Source: Oscillospiraceae bacterium (lineage in GTDB: Bacteria; Bacillota; Clostridia; Oscillospirales; Oscillospiraceae). Taken from it: a stretch of 64,000 bases of DNA. Where the stretch lies: NCBI GenBank assembly GCA_902778275.1, contig CACYXE010000006.1, positions 23,282-87,281 of the forward strand, written 5' to 3'. Positions 32,172 to 38,640 of this stretch are shown here, in pieces. Numbering within the stretch: the first letter of the stretch is position 1; the number at the start of each line of letters is the position of its first letter. The notes beneath the pieces are model-generated. The model was not told the origin of the DNA. It saw only the letters and a program-made list of their open reading frames with translations, and did no database searches. A program made the position numbers and the translations under genes.

Positions 32172-32666
32172 ATGGAGATCCGCAGATCCGCCGAACAGGA
32201 CTTTGACCGTATCATGGAGATCTACGCCCTGGCCCGCGCCTTTATGGCGGCCCACGGCAACCCAAACCAGTGGGGCCCCACCAACTGGCCGCCGGAGGAC
32301 TTCATCCACCGGGATATCACGGAAGGGAAAAGCCATGTATGCGTACATGACGGAAGGATCGTCGGCACCTTCTTCTTCACCCAGGGGTCGGATGTCGAGC
32401 CTACCTACCGGCAGATCGAGGACGGGGCCTGGCTGTCGGAGTCTCCCTATGGCGTGGTCCACCGCCTGGCCGGCGACGGCTCTGTCAAAGGTACCGGGGC
32501 CTTCTGCCTCAATTGGGCCTTCGCCCAGTGCGGACATCTGCGGGCAGACACCCACGGGGACAACACCGTCATGCAGAGCCTGCTGGAAAAGCTGGGCTTC
32601 GTCCACTGCGGCACCATCTTCGTGGAGGAAGACGATTATCCCCGCCTGGCCTACGAAAAGCTGTGA
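32172..32666 (+). CDS. GNAT-family acetyltransferase
   Basis: 164 residues with the GNAT fold: MEIRRSAEQDFDRIMEIYALAR at the N-terminus (broken as RRSAEQDFDRIMEIY), GRIVGTFFF in strand beta4, and a C-terminal QSLLEKLGFVHCGTIFV typical of the last helix and strands. The acetyl-CoA loop is degenerate (FCLNWAFAQCGHLRADTH). The acceptor is unknown. GGGGAGG lies 9-10 bases before the ATG at 32172, which was preferred over a start 57 bases upstream. It is followed after 37 bases by the TSUP transporter gene and is probably co-transcribed with it. Confidence 0.82.
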   Translation: MEIRRSAEQDFDRIMEIYALARAFMAAHGNPNQWGPTNWPPEDFIHRDITEGKSHVCVHDGRIVGTFFFTQGSDVEPTYRQIEDGAWLSESPYGVVHRLAGDGSVKGTGAFCLNWAFAQCGHLRADTHGDNTVMQSLLEKLGFVHCGTIFVEEDDYPRLAYEKL

Positions 32667-32703
32667 GGCCGCGGCCGATCCTATGAAACGGAGTTAACCT
32701 GGA

Positions 32704-33474
32704 ATGCGTATCGATCTGATCAGCACACAGGGCATCCTGTGCTGTCTCGCCTTCTTTTTTGCGGGCGTGGTGGACTCCATCTCCGGCGGCGGCGGACTGA
32801 TCACCATCCCCGTCATGCTGGCCACCGGGATCCCGGTCCACTATATCACCGGCACCAACCAGTGCTCCGCCTGGCTGGGCACCGGGGTCGCCGCCTATAA
32901 ATATATCAAAAGCGGAAAGGTCCATTTCCCTTCCGCACTGGTCACCGTTCCCTTCGCCGTGGTCGGCGCCTTCCTGGGGGCGAGGCTGAACCTGATGCTG
33001 CCGGAGCGGGCTTTGAAGCTCTTCATGCTGGTCTCCATCCCCGTCCTGGCGGTGATCCTCCTGAGCAACAAGAAGCTGGGGGAAACGGATCGGGCCGACG
33101 AGCAGCCCGCTTCCCGGGTGACGGTCTGCTCCGCCCTCATCGGTCTGGTGCTGGGCGCCTACCAGGGCTTTTACGGCCCCGGCTCCGGCCTGTTTTTCAT
33201 GCTGGCCTACGCGGCCTTTCTGAAACTCAGCCTGGTGCGCGCCACCGGCAACACCCGTTTCGTCATCGCCATCGCCTCCATCACCTCGGTGCTGACCTAC
33301 GCCCTCTCCGGTACGGTGATCTGGAACCTGGCCATCGCGGCCACCGCCTTCAACATCGTGGGCTCCTATCTGGGCGCCGCCCTCGCCATCAAAAACGGGA
33401 GCCGGGTCATCCGGCCCATCATGTTCGGCGTAGTGCTTTTGCTGATCGTCAAGCTGATCGTTGATCTGAGATAA
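32704..33474 (+). CDS. TSUP (TauE/SafE) family transporter
   Basis: 256 residues, about eight hydrophobic helices in two similar halves, each with the family pattern: GVVDSISGGGGLITIPVMLATG near the N-terminus (core DSISGGGGLITIP) and GAYQGFYGPGSGLFFMLAY in the second half (core GFYGPGSG). The family moves sulfur-containing or small organic anions such as sulfite, sulfoacetate or taurine. The substrate here cannot be named and there are no sulfonate-degradation genes nearby. The start was taken from the family N-terminus; the upstream box is weak (GGAGTT). Confidence 0.88.
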   Translation: MRIDLISTQGILCCLAFFFAGVVDSISGGGGLITIPVMLATGIPVHYITGTNQCSAWLGTGVAAYKYIKSGKVHFPSALVTVPFAVVGAFLGARLNLMLPERALKLFMLVSIPVLAVILLSNKKLGETDRADEQPASRVTVCSALIGLVLGAYQGFYGPGSGLFFMLAYAAFLKLSLVRATGNTRFVIAIASITSVLTYALSGTVIWNLAIAATAFNIVGSYLGAALAIKNGSRVIRPIMFGVVLLLIVKLIVDLR

Positions 33475-33518
33475 TGAAGCGAATGTAAGATCCTTCTTTA
33501 CGAAACGTCCCCGCCGGT

Positions 33519-34112
33519 TCAGCGCACCCGGAATTGGGTGCGGAATAGCGGCGCAGGCAGAATGCTCCGATAGAGCCCGGTGTAGATCGTCCGCAGCTCG
33601 TCCGCTGTGTGGGTGGTTCCGGTCGGTATCTCCAGGATCCGATAGTCCACGCCGAACACCACCGAGCGCAGCTCCGTTTTCAAATACCCGCTGCGCAGAT
33701 AAAACCGGAGCCGCCGCTCCCGCGCGGCCCGGGCATCCTCATCCTTCGCCTTTTCCGGGTCCTCCACCTCGCCGATCACGCAGTCGGCCTCCGTGAGTCC
33801 TGCGGCCAGCTGCCGCAGGAAGATCGAGCCCAGGCCCCGGTCCCGGTAGTCCTCCGCTATGCCCAGGTAATCAAACAGGTAGTTTTTCCCCAGACGGACA
33901 AAAAACGCGTAGCCCAGGAGCTCCTCTCCGGCAAACAGGCCGTAACAGTCATAAGCGTCCTTCTCCCAGGAGCGGCGCAGGGAGGCCAGCGGCCGCAGCT
34001 CGTTGCGGGCAAAATCCTTCTTCAGGCGGCTTTTGTAAAGCTGCTCCACCTGTGAGAAATCCGTCAGCCGCCGGGTGGAGAAAGCCGTCGGAGCTGCATT
34101 GTTCTGTGTCAT
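33519..34112 (-). CDS. GNAT-family N-acetyltransferase
   Basis: 197 residues. The acetyl-CoA-binding core is visible as FDYLGIAEDYRDRGLGSIFLRQL (RxxGLG/S type, near residues 88-105), preceded by ELLGYAFFVRLGKNYLFDYL. The acceptor is unknown. The ATG overlaps the stop of a 32-codon remnant of an FMN-reductase-like gene (ATGA) and uses a GGAGG box located inside it. Its translation therefore appears coupled to that fragment, and its transcription comes from the fragment's promoter. Confidence 0.82.
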   Translation of the reverse strand: MTQNNAAPTAFSTRRLTDFSQVEQLYKSRLKKDFARNELRPLASLRRSWEKDAYDCYGLFAGEELLGYAFFVRLGKNYLFDYLGIAEDYRDRGLGSIFLRQLAAGLTEADCVIGEVEDPEKAKDEDARAARERRLRFYLRSGYLKTELRSVVFGVDYRILEIPTGTTHTADELRTIYTGLYRSILPAPLFRTQFRVR

Positions 34113-34207
34113 GGCGCCTCCGCGTTCAGGATCTTCGCCGCTTCCTTCAGCGCCGTGCTGATGCAGCCCTTCAGATCCGGGCTGCCGTTGATCATAAGTA
34201 CCTTCAT
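34109..34207 (-). pseudogene. Truncated 5' end of an NADPH-dependent FMN-reductase/flavodoxin gene
   Basis: A 32-codon reading frame starting MKVLMINGSPDLKGCISTAL, the N-terminal FMN-binding strand and loop (INGSP) of NADPH-dependent FMN reductases, normally 180-220 residues. It has a proper AAAGGAG box and promoter but stops after ILNAEAP, overlapping the GNAT start. The rest of the domain is not found downstream. It looks like a gene remnant that now serves as a leader for the GNAT gene, although a functional small peptide cannot be excluded. Confidence 0.65.
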
Positions 34208-34249
34208 ATGTTCTCCTTTCCTCCGCTGGCGCTTGTCCTCGTTGTCGGT

Positions 34250-34278
34250 ATTATAACACAGGCGAACAATGCAGGCAA
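34250..34278 (-). promoter_or_regulatory. Promoter of the remnant/GNAT unit
   Basis: TTGCCT, 17 bases, TATAAT on the minus strand, 43 bases before the remnant's ATG. Confidence 0.7.
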
Positions 34279-34329
34279 ATCGGGAGGAGAACAATCCCGG
34301 AACTTCTTTCCAACCATTGAATAATCACC

Positions 34330-34346
34330 ACGCGATAAGGGGTTCG
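34330..34346 (-). repeat. tRNA-Arg 3'-end fragment 1
   Basis: Sixteen of 17 bases match the acceptor/T-arm end of the intact tRNA-Arg gene (plus-strand 37376-37392). The match stops at the T-loop. Confidence 0.6.
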
Positions 34347-34438
34347 CCTGCATTTTTCGCAGGGGAAGGTGACCGCTCTGCGGGCAGCTCGTACCGTGCG
34401 AAAAATCATAGTGTCGACCAGATGCGCGCACTGGTCAA

Positions 34439-34461
34439 CGAACGCCCCACCGGGGCGTTCG
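34439..34461. repeat. Perfect hairpin, possible terminator remnant
   Basis: 10-bp arms CGAACGCCCC (34439-34448) and its complement (34452-34461), 3-base loop, no T tract. Confidence 0.5.
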
Positions 34462-34493
34462 ATTTTGATTTGAATCCCCGTCGCAGCGTGCCA

Positions 34494-34525
34494 AAAGGGC
34501 CATCCCAAATGGGATGGCCCTTTTG
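34494..34525 (-). terminator. Hairpin flanked by tRNA-like ends
   Basis: Stem AAAAGGGCCATCCC with its complement and a 4-base loop (34494-34525). GTGCCA stands directly before it, and a partial tRNA-Arg sequence follows on the minus strand. It has the layout of the terminator behind the intact tRNA-Arg gene and may also end the proBA transcript. Confidence 0.6.
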
Positions 34526-34533
34526 ACATTTAT

Positions 34534-34566
34534 GGGATTCGACCCCCTGACCTTCTGGTCCGCAGC
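34534..34566 (-). pseudogene. Partial tRNA-Arg copy (T-arm to anticodon arm)
   Basis: Thirty-one of 33 bases match the intact tRNA-Arg from the T-arm through the variable loop into the anticodon arm; the anticodon loop base corresponding to A34 differs. The 5' half and a proper acceptor stem are missing, so it cannot fold as a tRNA. Confidence 0.75.
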
Positions 34567-34730
34567 TATGGCCCGGGCTTTTTACGGCTTCTCACTGCTT
34601 GCGCCAAAGTCTGATTTCATGCGTGCTGCAGAGATCGGGCCTTTCACCGTCTCTCACCGCGTTTGACGATTTCGGGCTTTCTACAACTTCTGCGGACGGT
34701 TGAAAGCACAGAGCAGAAGCCGGGACCGGC

Positions 34731-35987
34731 TCATCGAATCTGTCCGTTTCCGCGGACGATGTACTTGTAGCTGTTAAGCTCTTCCAGCCCCATAGGGCCA
34801 CGGGCGTGGAGCTTTTGCGTGGAGATGCCCATCTCGCAGCCGAGGCCGAACTCGCCTCCGTCCGTGAAACGGGTGGAGACGTTCACATACACAGCGGCTG
34901 CGTCCACCATAGCGGTGAACTTTTCGGCGCTCTCGTCGCTGCGGGTCAAGATCGCTTCGCTGTGGCCGGTAGAGTGGCAAGCGATGTGGGCGATCGCGTC
35001 GTCGACATCATCGACAAGAGCAACAGCCAGGATATAGTCCAGGAATTCCGTATCGAAGTCCTTTTCCCCCGCGGGGATGCCGGGGATGATCTTTGCCGCC
35101 TCAGGATCAAGGCGGAGCTCCACCGGGACAAGGCCCTTTGCGGAGCGCTCCTTGGTCAGGCGACAGTTCAGCTTCGGCAGAAATTCCTCCGCAATGTTCC
35201 GGTGGACCAGGAGCACCTCTTCCGCATTGCAAACGGAGGGCCTGCTCGTCTTCGCGTTCTCGATGATCCGCAGGGCCTGCTCCTGATCCGCGGACTCGTC
35301 GACGAAAATGTGGCAGATTCCGGTGCCGGTTTCAATGCAGGGGACCTTTGCATTTTCCGTGCAGCGCCGAATCAGTCCGGCCCCGCCCCGGGGGATAAGC
35401 AGATCCACATAGCCTACCGCCCGCATCAGCTCGTCGGCGCTGGCGTGGGAGATGTCCTCCACAAAACCCACAAGCGCCGCAGGAAGGCCAGCGTCTTCCA
35501 GGCCGTGGTGAATGGCCGCCACGATCGCCGCGTTGGAGCGGAAGGCCTCCCTGCCGCCCCGCAGCACGACCGCGTTTCCGGACTTCAGCGCCAATACGGC
35601 GGCGTCCGAGGTCACATTCGGTCGGCTCTCATAGATGATGGCGACCACGCCGAGCGGGACAGAGGTTTTCTCAATCACAAGTCCGTTTGGACGCTCCAAG
35701 CGTTTCAGCACCCGCCCCTCCGGATCGGGCAGGGCCGCGACCTCCCGAACGCCTTGCGCCATACCGGCGATACGCTCCGGAGTCAGTGTGAGCCGGTCGA
35801 TCATCACATCGCCGTAGCGATCCCCGGCGGCTTCCACATCCGCGCGATTCGCCTCCAGGATCGCGTCCTGCTCCGCCAGCAGCCGATCCGCGATGGCCTG
35901 AAGAGCCAGGTTTTTCCGTTCCCTTGAAGCGGTCAGCGCCGGCAGGGCGCTTTTCGTCTCGACCAGAATACTGTGTGTTGTCTTCAT
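34731..35987 (-). CDS. proA: Gamma-glutamyl phosphate reductase
   Basis: 418 residues. It reduces gamma-glutamyl phosphate to glutamate semialdehyde with NADPH, the second step of proline synthesis. Family landmarks are VPLGVVAIIYESRPNVTSDAA (core YESRPNVT), LRGGREAFRSN, DLLIPRGG, the catalytic cysteine in PSVCNAEEVLLVH, and the C-terminal NVSTRFTDGGEFGLGCEMGISTQKLHARGPMGLEEL (core TDGGEFGLG, RGPMGL). The start at 35987 follows a GGGGGAG box; a longer open frame upstream is ignored. It lies 82 bases behind proB. Base composition looks lower in GC than the surrounding genes. No proC is in the window. Confidence 0.94.
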   Translation of the reverse strand: MKTTHSILVETKSALPALTASRERKNLALQAIADRLLAEQDAILEANRADVEAAGDRYGDVMIDRLTLTPERIAGMAQGVREVAALPDPEGRVLKRLERPNGLVIEKTSVPLGVVAIIYESRPNVTSDAAVLALKSGNAVVLRGGREAFRSNAAIVAAIHHGLEDAGLPAALVGFVEDISHASADELMRAVGYVDLLIPRGGAGLIRRCTENAKVPCIETGTGICHIFVDESADQEQALRIIENAKTSRPSVCNAEEVLLVHRNIAEEFLPKLNCRLTKERSAKGLVPVELRLDPEAAKIIPGIPAGEKDFDTEFLDYILAVALVDDVDDAIAHIACHSTGHSEAILTRSDESAEKFTAMVDAAAVYVNVSTRFTDGGEFGLGCEMGISTQKLHARGPMGLEELNSYKYIVRGNGQIR

Positions 35988-36069
35988 GGTTTTCTCCCCC
36001 TTATAATCATCTGTAGCTCTATTGTGACGACAGGATGGCGCAACGCCGCAAAGCGTCCGCCGTACCGGG

Positions 36070-36873
36070 TCAGAACTGCGCCTTTTTCCCGACAAACAGC
36101 GTTCCGATCTCCTGCCCCGCCATTATATCAAAAAGGACCCGGGGATTCTTCCCGTTTGTGATGACGACGTCGATCCCCTGAGCAGCCGCAAGATCCGCAG
36201 CCTGCAGCTTGGTCCGCATCCCACCTGTCCCGCGTCTGGATCCGGCGCCGCCGGCAAGGGAATAGGTGGCCTCGTTGATCTGCTCGATCCTCTTGATGAG
36301 ATTCGCTGTCTTGTACAGTCTCGGATCCTTGTCATACAGTCCGTCGATATCCGACAGGATGATCAGCTTGTCGGCGCGGCATAACACCGCCACCACAGCG
36401 GACAGCATGTCGTTGTCACCGAACAGCTTTTCCTCGGATTCGATCTCCTTGTAGCTGACGGAGTCGTTCTCGTTCACGATGGGGATGATTCCCTGTTCCA
36501 ACAGCGCGCCGAAGGTGTTCGCAAGGTTTTCCTTCTTCTCCTCATCCTCAATGTCGTCAGCGTTCAGAAGGATTTGGGCAACAGTCTTGTTGTAGTAGCC
36601 GAAGAACTTATCGTACAGGAACATGTTTTCACACTGTCCGACTGCGGCCGCGGCCTGCTTCATCCGCAGCTCTTTCGGCTTCTCCGCAAGGTGCATTTTC
36701 TGGCTTCCGACAGCGATGGCTCCGGAGGAGACGAGAATCACCTCGTTGCCGTTGTTCTGCATGTCGGACAGCGCAAGCGCCAGGTCCTCATATGCTCTGA
36801 GCTTGCTGTTCCCGTTTTCATGGGTCAGGGTGGATGTCCCGACCTTTACAACGATCCTTTCCTTTTTCTGCAT
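36070..36873 (-). CDS. proB: Glutamate 5-kinase, short form without PUA domain
   Basis: 267 residues. It phosphorylates glutamate to gamma-glutamyl phosphate, the first and feedback-inhibited step of proline synthesis. Amino-acid-kinase motifs are present: VVKVGTSTLT at the N-terminus, VSSGAIAVG, PIVNENDSVSYKEI, LLSDIDGLY in the form ILSDIDGLYDKDPR, and RRGTGGMRTKLQAA. Most ProB proteins of about 370 residues end in a PUA domain, which is absent here; such short forms exist in Firmicutes. It starts the proB-proA operon with its own promoter and appears richer in AT than neighbours. Confidence 0.93.
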   Translation of the reverse strand: MQKKERIVVKVGTSTLTHENGNSKLRAYEDLALALSDMQNNGNEVILVSSGAIAVGSQKMHLAEKPKELRMKQAAAAVGQCENMFLYDKFFGYYNKTVAQILLNADDIEDEEKKENLANTFGALLEQGIIPIVNENDSVSYKEIESEEKLFGDNDMLSAVVAVLCRADKLIILSDIDGLYDKDPRLYKTANLIKRIEQINEATYSLAGGAGSRRGTGGMRTKLQAADLAAAQGIDVVITNGKNPRVLFDIMAGQEIGTLFVGKKAQF

Positions 36874-36936
36874 ATCGTTTTCTCCGTTTCAATCGTTTTA
36901 TTCCCGAATCAAATGGCAGGATTGTCTCTTTTTTCA

Positions 36937-36964
36937 ATTATAACAGCTTATACCGTTTTTGCAA
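36937..36964 (-). promoter_or_regulatory. Promoter of proBA
   Basis: TTGCAA, 16 bases, TATAAT on the minus strand, about 63 bases before the proB start. No T-box features were seen in the leader. Confidence 0.75.
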
Positions 36965-37068
36965 ATATAATGGGTCTCCTTCTTTCCGATTTTCTCGAAT
37001 ACTTGCCGCTGAAAACGCCCTTTTGTATAAGCTTTACACTAAAGATGCCTCGCAGTTAGCCTCCGTCC

Positions 37069-37185
37069 CGCATGGGGTGAGCGCGAGAGGGGATGGGATT
37101 CCCCTTTCGCCGCAATTGAGCGAAGCGGATACTCGCGCCGCACGGCGCATGCAAAAACCGACGTGTCGAAACACGTCGGTTTTTG
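37069..37185 (+). repeat. Composite hairpin repeat, copy B
   Basis: CGCATGGGG (37069-37077), then GGGG/CCCC arms around the octamer ATGGGATT (37089-37104), and finally a perfect 14-bp hairpin with A5 and T5 ends (37153-37166 and 37171-37184). It has the same order of parts as 10811-10898 read on the opposite strand. Confidence 0.6.
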
Positions 37186-37203
37186 GCACGCGACAAGGGA
37201 TTC
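37185..37203 (-). repeat. tRNA-Arg 3'-end fragment 3
   Basis: Eighteen of 19 bases match the end of the intact tRNA-Arg gene including the CC of CCA. As in the intact gene, it abuts the T5 side of a terminator-like hairpin. Confidence 0.65.
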
Positions 37204-37275
37204 TCTTGCATTTCTTTTCGCTTGCGTGAGGCGCGAAAAGAAATAAATGTATTCGCCGGTGTCCGCACTGGCTCA

Positions 37276-37298
37276 TGCACATGCCCCCGGCATGTGCA
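37276..37298. repeat. Perfect hairpin
   Basis: 10-bp arms TGCACATGCC and its complement with a 3-base loop; no T tract. Confidence 0.5.
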
Positions 37299-37331
37299 GA
37301 CATGATTCGAATCCCTTCCTTGCAGCGAAAT

Positions 37332-37377
37332 GTGCCAAAAAGCGGGATACCCTTTCGGGTATCCCGCTTTTTGGCAC
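37332..37377 (-). terminator. Terminator of the tRNA-Arg gene, overlapping its CCA end
   Basis: A perfect 21-bp stem (37332-37352 and 37357-37377) with loop TTTC. The outer six pairs are GTGCCA/TGGCAC, so the tRNA's own 3' end is part of the inverted repeat. The inner 16-bp part with A5/T5 ends is a normal terminator. Confidence 0.85.
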
Positions 37378-37448
37378 GCGATAAGGGATTCGAACCCCTG
37401 ACCTTCTGGTCCGTAGCCAGACGCTCTATCCAGCTGAGCTAATCGCGC
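37372..37448 (-). tRNA. tRNA-Arg(ACG)
   Basis: 77 bases including an encoded CCA. The acceptor stem is GCGCGAT paired with ATCGCGT (a G-T pair at the first position), D-arm AGCTCAGCTGGATAGAGC, anticodon stem TCTGG/CCAGA around loop CTACGGA with anticodon ACG, and T-arm AGGGGTTCGAATCCCT. It reads CGU and, after A34-to-inosine editing, CGC and CGA. It has its own promoter and terminator, and partial copies of its 3' half are scattered over the preceding 3 kb. Confidence 0.96.
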
Positions 37449-37477
37449 ATATCAAGTTTTCACTTGAAAGCCTTGAT

Positions 37478-37506
37478 ATATTAGCACAGCTTGGAGAGAA
37501 ATGCAA
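37478..37506 (-). promoter_or_regulatory. Promoter of tRNA-Arg
   Basis: TTGCAT, 17 bases, TAATAT on the minus strand, 30 bases before the mature 5' end. The intervening leader contains TATCAAG/CTTGATA arms. Confidence 0.75.
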
Positions 37507-37540
37507 GTGCTTTTTTAAACTTTTCCGCTTTTTCCGCGAT

Positions 37541-37711
37541 TCACCAATTCATGGCGTTGGAGACGGATTCCGCCACCTCGCTCATGGTCCGCAGGGCCTT
37601 GCCCACGGTGCTCTTGACCTTCTTGTTCCTGCGCGGACGAAACAGTGCGGCGCCCAGTCCGCAGGCAGCGATTCCCATACCCATCCCCATGTAGAGATTT
37701 TTCTTATCCAT
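37541..37711 (-). CDS. Small single-helix membrane protein
   Basis: 56 residues. An N-terminal MDKKNLYMGMGMGIAACGLG is a glycine/alanine/methionine-rich membrane helix, followed by a basic RPRRNKK and an amphipathic C-terminal helix (STVGKALRTMSEVAESVSNAM, broken: KALRTMSEVAESVSNAM). This resembles small YtxH-like stress or envelope proteins of Firmicutes, without firm family assignment. GGGAGG lies 8 bases before the ATG at 37711; a longer open frame with no sense lies upstream. It stands upstream of and in line with the tRNA-Arg gene. Confidence 0.7.
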   Translation of the reverse strand: MDKKNLYMGMGMGIAACGLGAALFRPRRNKKVKSTVGKALRTMSEVAESVSNAMNW

Positions 37712-37795
37712 TCGATTACCTCCCAGATTTGACCCGGAGGAAATCCCCTCCGCAGTCATGTGTTTCTATTATGTCCAGTTTTTGCGGGAATTGCA

Positions 37796-37825
37796 TTGCT
37801 ACACGCATGCAAAATGTGGTAGAAT
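37796..37825 (+). promoter_or_regulatory. Promoter of the ymdB operon
   Basis: TTGCTA, 18 bases, TAGAAT, 41 bases before the ATG. Confidence 0.65.
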
Positions 37826-37866
37826 AAAGGTTAGTCAAAACGCTTTTCCCAAACAGGAGGCAGTTC

Positions 37867-38640
37867 ATGAGCGTAAAGATCCTGGCCGTGGGCGATATTT
37901 GCGGCGAGCCCGGCCTCAGCTTTCTGGATAAAACCCTGCGCAGCTACCGCAGGGAGAACAACATCGACTTCGTGGTGGTCAACGGCGAGAACGCCAACGT
38001 GGTGGGCATCACCCCCCGGCAGGCGGACGCCATCTTCCGCGCCGGTGCTGACGTGATCACCCTGGGCAACCATACCTGGACCCGCACGGAGCTTCGCCCC
38101 TACCTGGACGAGCGGCGCAAGATCCTGCGTCCGGCCAACTTCGGCCCCCAGTGCCCGGGCAGGGGCATCGCGGCCTACAGCACCTCCTTCGGCGACGTGT
38201 GCGTGCTGAACCTGATCGGCCGCTTCACCCTGGACAACAACACCGACAATCCCTTCGTCATCGCCGACGGCTACATGGAGGAGATCAAGGAGAAGATCAT
38301 CCTGGTGGACTTCCACGCGGAGGGCACCAGCGAAAAGCGGGCCATGGGCTTCATGCTGGACGGCCGGGTCAGCGCCGTGTGGGGGACCCACACCCATGTG
38401 CAGACCTCGGACGCCTGCGTACTGCCCAACGGCACCGGCTATATCACCGACCTGGGCATGACCGGCGCGGTCCAGTCCGTGCTGGGCATCGACCCGGAAC
38501 AGAGCATCGGCAAGTTTATGGGCGACCCGCCCCGGCGCTACGAGTCGGCCAAGGGCCCGGCCAAGCTGGAGGGCTGCCTGTTTGAGATCGACCCGGAGAC
38601 CGGCAAGTGCCTGCGGGCAGAGGGGGTGCGGCTCACATGA
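37867..38640 (+). CDS. ymdB: YmdB-family metallophosphoesterase
   Basis: 257 residues, the TIGR00282/YmdB family of cytoplasmic metallophosphoesterases (2',3'-cyclic nucleotide phosphodiesterase activity in Bacillus, where it affects biofilm and sporulation choices). Metal-site motifs are VGDICGEPG (D10), VVNGENANV (E41, N42), TLGNHTW (N68, H69), VDFHAEGTSEK and GTHTHVQTSD. Length and motif order match the family. AGGAGG lies 7 bases before the ATG. Its stop overlaps the next start (ATGA), linking it in an operon with the SbcD-like and SbcC-like genes. Confidence 0.94.
   Translation: MSVKILAVGDICGEPGLSFLDKTLRSYRRENNIDFVVVNGENANVVGITPRQADAIFRAGADVITLGNHTWTRTELRPYLDERRKILRPANFGPQCPGRGIAAYSTSFGDVCVLNLIGRFTLDNNTDNPFVIADGYMEEIKEKIILVDFHAEGTSEKRAMGFMLDGRVSAVWGTHTHVQTSDACVLPNGTGYITDLGMTGAVQSVLGIDPEQSIGKFMGDPPRRYESAKGPAKLEGCLFEIDPETGKCLRAEGVRLT

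Larger units (their letters stand above)
34208..34730. other. Gene-free mosaic: tRNA fragments and hairpins
   Basis: No coding region is supported in these 523 bases. Besides the promoter above, it holds a 17-base copy of the tRNA-Arg 3' end (34330-34346), an inverted repeat 34416-34436, a perfect hairpin 34439-34461, a terminator-like hairpin 34494-34525 and a 33-base tRNA-Arg fragment (34534-34566). From 34567 to 34730 I see nothing recognisable. Confidence 0.6.
36874..37371. other. Gene-free mosaic upstream of proB
   Basis: No gene is supported in these 498 bases. They hold the proB promoter, composite hairpin repeat copy B (37069-37185), a tRNA-Arg 3'-end fragment (37185-37203), an imperfect inverted repeat (37210-37244), a perfect hairpin (37276-37298) and the terminator of the tRNA-Arg gene. 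Confidence 0.6.

Noticed and set aside
34251-34529. Short ORFs in both strands between the GNAT and proA genes
   Set aside because: They span hairpins and tRNA fragments, have no ribosome sites and no recognisable sequence.
36874-37371. Possible ncRNA or T-box in front of proB
   Set aside because: Only a promoter about 63 bases from the start is supported. The hairpins farther upstream belong to the repeats and the tRNA terminator and lie outside the transcript.
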